Shown piece after piece: positions 23,101 to 30,949 of a stretch of 64,000 nt of DNA (position 1 is its first letter; each line of letters begins with the position of its first letter). The position numbers and the translations under genes were made by a program. Source of the DNA: Amanita rubescens (taxonomy: Eukaryota > Basidiomycota > Agaricomycetes > Agaricales > Amanitaceae). The notes under the pieces are model-generated. The model was not told where the DNA came from, did not search any database, and saw only the letters and a list, made by a program, of their open reading frames with translations. The stretch is from NCBI GenBank assembly GCA_015039365.1, contig WION01000194.1, positions 1-64,000 of the forward strand, given 5' to 3'.

Positions 23101-23671
23101 TTGCCTATGATTTATTTTAAAATATATACATAGATTGTACATAATTCTCACACAGTTGTCAACTTGTTCCTGATAAAACTTTATAGGTAAGAAATGGTAG
23201 TACACTATGTGACATACTGATCTCCATATTAGCTTGTATGTTTACTGCTGTGTTGGACTTTGAGTTCAAGTTTAATCTTATCCCCCTCTTCTTCAGTTTG
23301 CTCTTTTCACTTTGTTTGGAGGCCAATCAGCCAGGCCTTCAGTGAAGTTTTCAGTAACTGTAAGAATTATCATTACTTCCATGACAGACATGTAATATTT
23401 CTGTAACCAGCCTACAGCCTGCCAAGTATTAGTTGGTAATGTTGGGTATTTCATCTGTTTCCTAGGCTAACACCCCAAAGCAATCAATGTCATTGCCACA
23501 CTATCATTCCAAGTAATGAAGCCATTCCAGGAATCCATTATGGATGCCTTGGAACAGTTTAAGAGATGGAACCATGTGGAAAAATTGAAAACTCAGATCA
23601 CCTCTGAGTCTATACCCACTGACCACACAGAGTTAATCAAATTCCTCTATCTTCAGATCATCTGTATATGA
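20157..23671 (+). CDS. G-domain GTPase, Agaricomycete family, with micro-exon array
   Basis: ATG 20157, then several short introns. Exon 2 has the P-loop IIGEAGSGKTTLLEKACGV. Exon 4 has FIFHVSWGFEAGKSDEMEDV, the G3-like segment of the family. It ends with LHAIW and splices to YCIPMDSPRPLSSSEL. The next exon has the G4 motif TKFD (VPLVAIFTKFDAQ). It runs through LTEKTAATIDDVQLHQLFV to RSALE; after an intron (about 21294-21344) comes HVLLIQSEPSMDRVMSTVF ending FPHYW. The likely 3' exon is at about 23481-23671 (AINVIATLSFQVMKPFQES, then helices to the stop). Between 21420 and 23480 lies the micro-exon array described separately. G1, G3 and G4 support GTP binding. The family is abundant in mushrooms with no assigned function. 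The 3' exon linkage and the whole middle are inference. The locus is almost CpG-free. Confidence 0.65.
21535..23235 (+). repeat. Regular array of putative 3-nt exons separated by ~56-nt introns
   Basis: From 21726 to 23080 there are 24 successive YAG-NNN-GT sites, with the triplet (one hexamer) exactly between acceptor- and donor-like signals. Triplets start at 21726, 21785, 21845, 21905, 21958, 22022 (6 nt), 22084, 22147, 22200, 22260, 22321, 22375, 22434, 22485, 22539, 22597, 22667, 22728, 22790, 22844, 22902, 22961, 23023 and 23078. Spacing is 51-70 bp, mean about 59. Donors are GTGAGT, GTAAGT or close variants; two are GCAAGT (22378, 22670). The triplets are mostly aga, gaa, aaa or ttt. 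Similar but longer candidates precede (21535, 6 nt; 21661, 15 nt) and one more triplet follows at 23233. The intervening DNA is only loosely similar from unit to unit. Splicing is not proven. Confidence 0.7.
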
Positions 23672-23849
23672 TGGGCTTTGATGGCATGTGCACTACAGCA
23701 CTTTATTTACAATTCACTCAATTTATGCATGCACATTTTTGCTATCATCTACCAGCTCTACTTGCATTTCCAACTTATTTGTGCTTTTTTTTGTTGTATC
23801 AATAATACCAAAGTTTCTTTTGCTGATTTATCATCACACATGTGCAGCT

Positions 23850-24330
23850 CAGTGGCTGAAATATATTAATTCTCTAACCTTTCATTTACAGCTATTTATA
23901 ATGTAGATGATGGAAACTTATTTCCAAGTAGTACTTCAGAAATAGATATTTTATGCAGAGTCTTAGTAAGTTACCTGATTACATCCCTGTGAAATTAGTA
24001 TATTACTTCTTTAACATTTCATTTACAGTTTCTTATAACAAAACATTTAATTGTGGGGATGTTTCAGCCCTACATCTACTATCCAAAATATGGTGACATA
24101 CCCAGGTAGAATTATATCAGAAACTTGTACCTGAAATGCATTATTTCTCTGCATTTTGTCTTCCTTTTTTACTAACAAAATCATTTCTTCTGTTGCTATT
24201 ACAGCCCTATTACAGCTATTATGAAATTGCCCTTTGCCTGTGGTTTGAAATTACACCAGAAATGTGGCCAAAATGGATTACTTCTTTAATGTTTCATTTA
24301 CAGCTTCTTCTAACACAAAACATTTAATTG
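23850..24330. repeat. Diverged repeats around tttcatttacag
   Basis: Three segments share ttcatttacag followed by a related tail, at about 23878-23910, 24003-24052 and 24283-24330. The last two also share aaaacatttaattgt. The segment is AT-rich with no credible gene. It follows the putative 3' exon of the G-domain gene. Confidence 0.5.
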
Positions 24331-25380
24331 TAGTGCTTCAAAGTCCAGTTACAGAGACCAAACATAACCAGTTATGTAACCAGAAAAGACTGGAAAAGAC
24401 TGGAAATTAGTCCCTGGTTAAGTCAATTTTGTGTTAGACTGGTTACAGGTTATGATCATTTCAAAACAATCATATGTAAGACCAAAAAAGACTGGTTATA
24501 ACCAGTTATAACCAGTCTTTTGCAACTGTTCTGCACTCAATAACATGACTGGTGTATTCTAGATGTTATCAGCTTCATAATTGCTCTGGGATCAAGGAAA
24601 ACAGTTGAGAAATGAGTGAGATACAGTCAAAATAAGTTTAGACGATGGGCTAGTATGTCATATGTCACAATTATTGATTTTCAGAGCTCACTGACCACCT
24701 AATCCATAAAATATCATGGTACATACCATCAAACACTTCCTAACCCTCAGTTATTGAATTAGATGGCCAAGAGTTGGCCAATGAGAGAGTGCCAAAGAGA
24801 GTGCCAAAGAGAGTGCCAAAGAGAGTGCCAAAGAGAGTGCCAAAGAGAGCACCAAAGAGAGTGACACAGGCTCAGCCACACAGCTGAGTCCTGTTGGAAT
24901 ACTAATGAGATGATTTTGTGAGCACACCACTGTTTTTGATATTGGGGCACACAGATGTTCTGACCCTTTTTCATTTTTGTACTATTGTTAACTGTTAACT
25001 GTTAACTTGTGTAATTACAGTAGATAATGCATCATTCTGCTCTCTCTGGCTGACTCTGCCCATTGCAGTGTTGTGATCAATAGAGCATTTTCCTATTTTT
25101 TTTTGATGATTAGGACATTGACATGTAGGATAATCTGAAAATAATATTCTGCCCATTGCAGTGTCATGATCAGCAGAATATTTTCCTATTTTTTTCATGA
25201 TTAATTTCATAGCTCCAGTAAGACCACATCCCATATATCCTCACACACTCTATGCAGAGACTCTTCATCCTATGGCCAGTCTAGACCAGTCCAGACTGGT
25301 CATGTAACCAGTTAAGGTTACAGATTACACCCAAAAAAGGCAAAAAGACCCTGAGACCGGACTGGACTTTAAAATACTAC
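24330..25380. mobile_element. Non-autonomous DNA transposon (MITE-like), ~1.05 kb
   Basis: The left end, 24330-24349, reads gtagtgcttcaaagtccagt. The reverse complement of the right end (25361-25380) reads gtagtattttaaagtccagt, giving inverted terminal repeats with about 17 of 20 matches. Subterminal DNA is rich in further inverted motifs, including a near-perfect hairpin at 24485-24521 (actggttataaccag core) and ccagtctagaccagtccag near 25285. No transposase coding sequence is visible. The interior has a 12-bp minisatellite and a duplicated ~58-bp segment (25056-25113 and 25149-25205). I could not define the target-site duplication. Confidence 0.55.
24783..24866. repeat. 12-bp minisatellite, about 6-7 units
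   Basis: Tandem copies of gagagtgccaaa, the last two diverged. It lies inside the putative transposon. Confidence 0.85.
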
Positions 25381-25451
25381 ATCGGACAGTGACTTGCTGT
25401 GTCACTATGCTATTAAGCCACAAGTACACCACCACTTTGTTGTGCAAATTT

Positions 25452-25620
25452 GGACTATCATGCGTGATAACATGTGAAAGGCATGATCATGCATGATCAC
25501 GCAGAACTCAAAATATTGTTCTGTGGACCACACGTGAGCCATGCATTATTACAAAATATACATTTTCTTCTCTACTCATTGTCCACGCGTGAACCACGCA
25601 TTGCTCACGTGTCAGTGCCA
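25452..25620. repeat. Dispersed repeat, copy b
   Basis: Starts with ggcatgatcatgcatgatca and ends in a stretch containing cacgcgtgaaccacgc. It shares gatcacgcag with the segment at about 37010. It is probably the same repeat family as 13840-13925 and 36980-37160, but diverged. Confidence 0.35.
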
Positions 25621-25954
25621 GGACCATCTCCGCACATTCAAGTTCAACTTGTGTTATGCAAAGGGAGCTGCTCGGGAGCTTATCGCGAAATTGATATGGC
25701 TTCAAGAGCCATGTAGCATCCATCCATCCGTGACCGTAATCTAACGGAGAACAAGAAGAGAAATGGGAGACAGCTGCATGGGGGCGGCTAACTTGGCATA
25801 GTACGGCATGTTCTCCAGGATTTGCCTTTCTCCCATTTTCTTGCTAACCGGTTCTCATAGCTTCGCTTTACTTATTTTGGACTCAGACGCGAGTCCTTTA
25901 TGCCAAACCGGTTTGACCATCTTCGCGACTCGGATGAGCAAACGACTCGTCGGT

Positions 25955-26115
25955 AGTGATGTCAAAGGCCCACCAAGCCCCGAGGCCGCATGTAGCCGAG
26001 GCTTGCATGGGGCTTATAAGGGTTCAGGCGCTCACGGCCTGGCTTTGGGTGTCACAGGCCGAGGGTGGGCCTTGAAGCCCCGGCCTCGGCAGTCACTGCT
26101 GCTGATTTGTCAGCA
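25955..26115. mobile_element. GC-rich short element with imperfect terminal inverted repeats
   Basis: The left side reads gtagtgatgtcaaaggcccacc (about 25953-25974). The reverse complement of the right side contains gcagtgactgccgaggcc and aaggccca. The element is rich in gaggcc/ggcctc and lies in otherwise AT-rich, gene-free DNA. A MITE-like origin is inferred. Confidence 0.35.
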
Positions 26116-26171
26116 GTGCAACTAGATAGTTTTTTAGCCTCGCGTAAAACTAGTAGGAGAATAGCGTAAAA

Positions 26172-26279
26172 ATGACCTCCACCAACCTTGGACCCTCTGA
26201 TGAACTTCAAATCGAGGACGCTGAGCCCATGCGACCTAGACGGCCCGAAGTGCCATCCGAAGGTGCGAAGCGCAGATAA
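26172..26279 (+). other. Short ATG open frame, 35 codons
   Basis: MTSTNLGPSDELQIEDAEP followed by a basic tail. It has a plausible start context (aaaATGacc) but no recognisable family and could be chance or a relic. The surrounding 25.7-26.4 kb holds no other gene. Confidence 0.2.
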
Positions 26280-26477
26280 CGCGACTGTGCCTTCTCACCG
26301 GGCCGGATGATTCACATAGTCATGATTCAGCTTCCAATCCTAGTGATAAGATTCATCACTATACATTTAGTATCATTTCCTAGAATCACGACCTTTATGT
26401 CACTATTTTCATAGTGGTATTAAATATAACTTGGTTAGGCGTCGAAAACGCGGCAAGAAGGAGCAGAAACAGAGGCT

Positions 26478-26625
26478 CTTACTACGATCGGAGATGTGGT
26501 TCTAGAAAATGGCGTGCTTTCCAAGTGCATGTCGGCATCGCACCAGTCTGCAGTATCTTCTTTTTCCAGTGGTCCTTACTACGACCAGAGATGTAGAAAA
26601 TGGCGTGCTTACCTATTGCACCACA
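26478..26625. repeat. Tandem ~97-bp duplication in the lectin promoter
   Basis: A block with tactacgatcggagatgt and gaaaatggcgtgctt (26478-26520) recurs about 97 bp later as tactacgaccagagatgt and gaaaatggcgtgctt (26576-26620). It lies 110-260 bp upstream of the lectin ATG. Confidence 0.65.
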
Positions 26626-26736
26626 TCTGTTGGGAGTCCCTTTTTGGGGTCGTTGAAGAGGTATTTAAGGGTTTCGCTTTCGACAGTTTGCATAGCTCAA
26701 CTTGCAGCTTCTTCAGAAATATACCAAAAAAGCGAA

Positions 26737-28007
26737 ATGACTAACGAAGTCATCAGTCAAGCATTACCAGGTAAAATAAATTCTTACAATTTGTTTGTGC
26801 ATTCTAACGTGGCCATTGCTTGCGCGCAGTCCCAACTGCATCACCAGGAACCGCTGACATTGTCGGCTTTGGGTTTACCGGCGTTATCATCATACGCAAT
26901 TCTGTCGACCTCCAGGCCAGATCCATCATTGCCAACTTTGGTTACAACGCAGGTGGATGGCGCGTAGAGAAGCATGTTCGTCTCCTCGGAGACACCACAG
27001 GCAACCGCGCCACTGACGTTATTGGGTTCGGCGAGAATGGAATTTATGTCTCCGTCAACAACGGGAGAAACTCATTCCAGGAGCCAAAATTTGTCCTCGC
27101 AGATTTCGCGTATGCTGCTGGAGGATGGCGCGTGGAGAAGCATATTCGCTTTGTTGCTGACATCAGGAAGATAGGACGCGTTGATGTTGTAGGCTTCGGT
27201 AATGCAGGCATACTGGTTTCGTTCAACAATGGTAGTGGCGGATTTGACCCTGCTAAACTTGCGCTCAACAACTTCGGTTACGACCAAGGATGGAGGCTAG
27301 ATAGGCATCTGCGTTTCCTCGCTGATGTGACTGGTAATGGGCTCCTGGATGTTGTTGGATTCGGAGAAAACCATGTTTACACCGCTCGTAACAACGGCAA
27401 CGGCACCTTCCAGCCTGCTGCGCCCGTTATTAACGACTTCACCATTGGTGCAGGTGGATGGGAGATCGACAAACACCCCCGTATTGTCGCAGATCTTACT
27501 GGTGATGGAAGAGCCGATGTCCTTGGTTTCGGATACGCGGGCGTTTACGTCTCTCTCAACAATGGCAGTGGAGAATTCGGACCCATCAAAGTGCACGCCA
27601 ACTTTTCGTACGCACAAGGATGGCGCGTCGATAAACACCCGAGGTTCATAGCTGACCTTACGGGCAAGAAGCGGGGGGATATTGTCGGTTTTGGGGATGC
27701 AGGAGTATACGTGTCACTCAACAACGGCGATGGCACATTCCAGCCTGCCAAACTAGTTGTCGAGAACTTTGGATATAATACAGGCGGATGGCGTGTTGAG
27801 AAACATTTGCGTTTTGTTGTTGACTTGACGGGCAGTGGAACCGCGGATATTATCGGCTTTGGAGAGGACGCAGTGTGGGTTTCATATAATGATGGGAATG
27901 GGAGCTTTGGTGCGGTTCAGAAGATTACTGGTGTCTTTGGGTATAATGGTGGGGAATGGGCATTAGATAAAACCGTTCGCTATGTTGCGAACCTTTACCG
28001 TATTTGA
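26737..28007 (+). CDS. Seven-bladed FG-GAP beta-propeller lectin (PVL-like)
   Basis: Two exons. A short first exon (ATG 26737, MTNEVISQALP) splices over an intron of about 60 nt ending GCGCAG to VPTASPGTADIVGFG. The mature protein is about 400 residues. It has seven repeats with the pattern D-V/I-x-GFG-x-x-GVYVS-x-NNG, each followed by GG/QGW and a KH-R core. Several repeats carry a Ca-binding loop such as DLTGDGRAD, DVTGNGLLD or DLTGSGTAD. Size, blade count and repeat text match the Psathyrella velutina lectin family, known to bind N-acetylglucosamine and sialylated glycans. No signal peptide is present, so it is probably cytosolic, as are many mushroom defence lectins. The glycan target is inferred from the family. 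Confidence 0.85.
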
Positions 28008-28215
28008 ACTACCTGTACAATACTAGTTCCGAGGAGGACTCTGTCAAAGTAAAATAAAATAAAAACCTCATACAAAATTGGCGTGGTGTGTAACTACCTG
28101 GCTCTCGGCCCCGGTCTTCAAAACGAACATGATCTCGTTCAACAATCGCTATCGAAGTGAGACAGGCGCATCTTACTCCAACGCGTCTGTCTTGCTGTCA
28201 GAAATCTATATAAGC

Positions 28216-28485
28216 ATGTCATCCACCACCTACCTTTCTTCACGTTCCCGGTTCGCCACACTCTACGACGACATTCAAGCTTCAAGCTCGCCACGATTCC
28301 ATCCCGCCGTCCCGTTCCTCCATTATTTTTTCTTTCTTTCGGGTAAACCGGGCCCATCATCCCAAAATACAAGGGCCGCCAGCTTTCAGCGATTGGTATT
28401 GACCCTTCGGCATTCTATATCGCACGTGGTAATTGATGTCCATAGAACGGATGATGACGCTCGCCCACGCCTGGGCGGTCCTTGA
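28216..28485 (+). other. Possible small gene, unknown
   Basis: An ATG at 28216 follows ctatataagc (28204-28213) by a few bases. The frame reads MSSTTYLSSRSRFATLYDD, then a hydrophobic patch, for 90 codons. I recognise no family. The closeness of the TATA-like string to the ATG is odd for a real promoter. Its 3' part overlaps the opposite-strand monooxygenase relic. Confidence 0.25.
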
Positions 28486-28765
28486 GTAATGGTGTCCACA
28501 CACCCCTCAGGATGGATGTCGCGTAGCCGCTCGAGAAGATAATGACATCCGGCGTCTCTCCCGCTTCCCGCAGAGGAATAGTGTCACGCGGCAACGGCGC
28601 GTGACATCTTTCAAATACACTGCCTGTCTAAGATGTCAACCCGCACAGGGTTACGCGGTGAGCTCTTTATCGTTGCCACCATATGCCGTCTTTTCATGTC
28701 CTTGTAGCTTTCCCGAGGCGTCTTAAAACTTTCTCCTCCAATCATCAAGTCATTATACAACATCC
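28440..28765 (-). pseudogene. Fragment of a flavin-containing monooxygenase-like gene
   Basis: On the minus strand two neighbouring frames read TSRMLYNDLMIGGESFKTP, and after a stop, REAGETPDVIIFSSGYATS followed by GVWTPLLKDRPGVGE. The DVIIF-SSGY phrase is like the ATG-containing strand (DVIIFATGY) of FMO/BVMO-type flavoproteins. No FAD-binding GxGxxG start is present, and the frame is interrupted near 28617. It is a short, broken remnant. Confidence 0.4.
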
Positions 28766-28775
28766 TCGAAGTCAC

Positions 28776-30527
28776 ATTTGATCCTCTTACTCTTTGCACT
28801 TCCGTTGCACCCCTTCTCCAAAAACTGTCTGCCGACGAAGCATATACTCCATATTTATCTCTTCTTCAGAGAGCTCTCCTCTCAAGATTATCCCTGCGGT
28901 TTTCCGAAGTCTACTCAACCGTCAAAATCGACAACCTCAATGCCTTGGTTAAACCCCTCAAAGAGGCGGGGATCGAGGGTGCATTTGACGAACATACATT
29001 ATGGGTTGCGCTGGGCGTGGCGAACTGAACATCTGCGTTGATCACAAGGATGGAAGCATCACCTTCGTTGACGACTCATACGTCTTAACGGATGAGCCAA
29101 GCATTAACCCAGAGGCCAAGACGAGCGCTTCAAGCGAAGGTTTCGTCCAGCCCAGTATGGCGGAGTTTGTGAGGACACGATCAAGCCGGATCGCGACATC
29201 TCTTCACAAATCACTGGAGATAATCGAGCCTGACTATCACCTGAAGAGCAGGCTGAAAAGTTCAAGTCTTTGGTGACAGCAGCAAACGTAGAAAGGCATG
29301 CTTTACGCTTGCGACGTGCGCTGGTGACTAAGAGAAGAGAGTTACTCAGCGAGCTCAGAAGAGAGGATTTGAGACGCAAGGAGCAGGAACGAGCCAAAAA
29401 AGAGATCGACGAAGCTAAGAAGTACGCCCAGAGTCTGGTAACCAAGAGAATTCTCAAGGCCAATGATGTCGACGTAAGTGCGTCACAAATCAAGGACGTT
29501 GTTACTGATAATTTGCACACAGAAGCTCGAAAACTATGACACGGAAGGTCTGAACACCATTCAAGTGCCACAGCTTGAGAAGGAGAAGGAGCTAAATGAA
29601 TGCTTACGCGTCGTATCGAAACCCATAGATCACATTGAGCGTGCATACAGAAAATAAGAACGTCCCCTTCTGGCTCAGGATTACGAGCGGCAACAAAAGA
29701 CAGATCGCGAGAGCATCCCAAAAGACTCGGAAGGAATCTGCTAAGAAAGCTCACCAAGAGGACCTCGCTACTAAGGTTCGCCTTGCGTGGATGATGAACG
29801 ACTTTTCGGCTCGTAAAGAAGTGTTGTTGGCGAAGAAAGGCGAAGAATTTGCTAAGTGGAAGGAAGCAAGATCGAGGAGGAAAAGGAGAAGTTGAGAAAT
29901 GCTGTCGTCAAAGCATGGGAAGAGGAGAAGCGTCGCGAGGAAGAAGAGAAAAGGCGCAAGTGGGAGAAGGAAGAGGAGGAGCGACAGCTAGAAGAAGAAA
30001 CGGCTCGAAGAAGGTTCGGTTAAACAGCTTACATCGAGTATATCGAAACTGAGCCGTTGCAGAGCGGAGAGAAGAGGAAGAGCGACCACAGAGAGAAGGA
30101 GAGGCGAAACGCAAGGAAGAGGAGGAAGTGGCGGAGCGCCGAAGGCAGCGGGAGGCAGATCGTCTTGCCGATCTCGAAAGAGTCCGGAAACAGCAGCAGA
30201 GGGAGGAAGAGGCCGAGAAACGCGGTTTACAGCGGAAGCCGTTTAGCACACCAGCACCCGCGGCACCCGTTCAAGGTGGAGACACATGGAGAAAAGCTGG
30301 TCCACCTACAGGACCTCCGTCTCGTCCTGAGACCCCAGCGCTTGCTGAGAGGGCTAGTCGGTTACGACCTGGCGCAGGTGGCGCGCTCGCGAGGAAGCTA
30401 AGCAGCAAGGTGGCGGTGGTGCTAATCCACCTGCGCTACTCAGCCAGCACCTTCTTCTCTGCCCCCTAGGAAAGAGGAGCCTGTTAAGGATGACGACGGC
30501 TTCCAAACAGTGAAAACTGGTGTTTGA
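28776..30527 (+). pseudogene. TIF32: Decayed copy of eIF3a (3' two-thirds)
   Basis: The text follows eIF3 subunit a from its mid-region to its C-terminus. In order: LSLRFSEVYSTVKIDNLNAL; then GCAGRGELNICVDHKDGSI; then TRSSRIATSLHKSLEIIEP; then LRRALVTKRRELLSELRRE; then EAKKYAQSLVTKRILKAND; a retained intron with GTAAGTG...CACAG (29474-29521); then KLENYDTEGLNTIQVPQLE; HIERAYRK followed by a stop; and a long charged Glu/Arg helix region. The extreme C-terminus KDDDGFQTV ends at 30527. The N-terminal PCI half is absent and there are many frameshifts and stops, for example after IERAYRK at 29655. Because an intron is kept, this is a segmental DNA copy, not a retrocopy. The functional eIF3a must be elsewhere. 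Confidence 0.75.
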
Positions 30528-30949
30528 CGTCCTCGGCGAGGGCGGGCATAGATAGTCATTCGGATGTCGTTCTTGCACTATCATTGTACTTTTTTTCCAT
30601 CACTTCAAACTCCTTCATTTGGTGTGATTGTAATGACTTGGCTGTTCGAATGGTTATCAGAACGCGGCATCAAAAAGGTCTAAGTCTAAATTTTACTACT
30701 TAGTCTACATGTATCGTATGATTAATAAATTAATCAACGAATTCCTCGCATGTTCGGATATCGTGAGATGGTGATAGGGTAAATAAATTCAACTCATTGG
30801 AAACAAAGTCGACAAGGAGTCTTCTCGGGAGGTGTCCACGTCAGAGGGGGAAGCGTATGCGAGAAGGATGGAGTCGCTTTTTGTAAAGCCTGAAAACTGG
30901 ATGTAGAGCTATCACATTGATACAGCCTGAGGTCTTTTACAATCTACAA
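30528..30949. other. Intergenic, convergent gene ends
   Basis: Between the eIF3a relic and the NLR stop codon. AT-rich with polyadenylation-like strings (aataaat); no gene seen. Confidence 0.5.

Noticed and set aside
21535..23235. CRISPR-like array (short regular repeats with variable spacers)
   Set aside because: The repeated core is a splice acceptor plus donor of about 12 nt, too short and too variable for a CRISPR repeat. The locus is eukaryotic, with no cas genes.
23678..24327. Small hydrophobic open frames in AT-rich DNA after the GTPase gene
   Set aside because: Composition-driven frames; they lie in a repeat-containing AT-rich segment and resemble nothing known.
27044..27751. Minus-strand open frames over the lectin gene
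   Set aside because: Shadows of the repetitive FG-GAP coding sequence.
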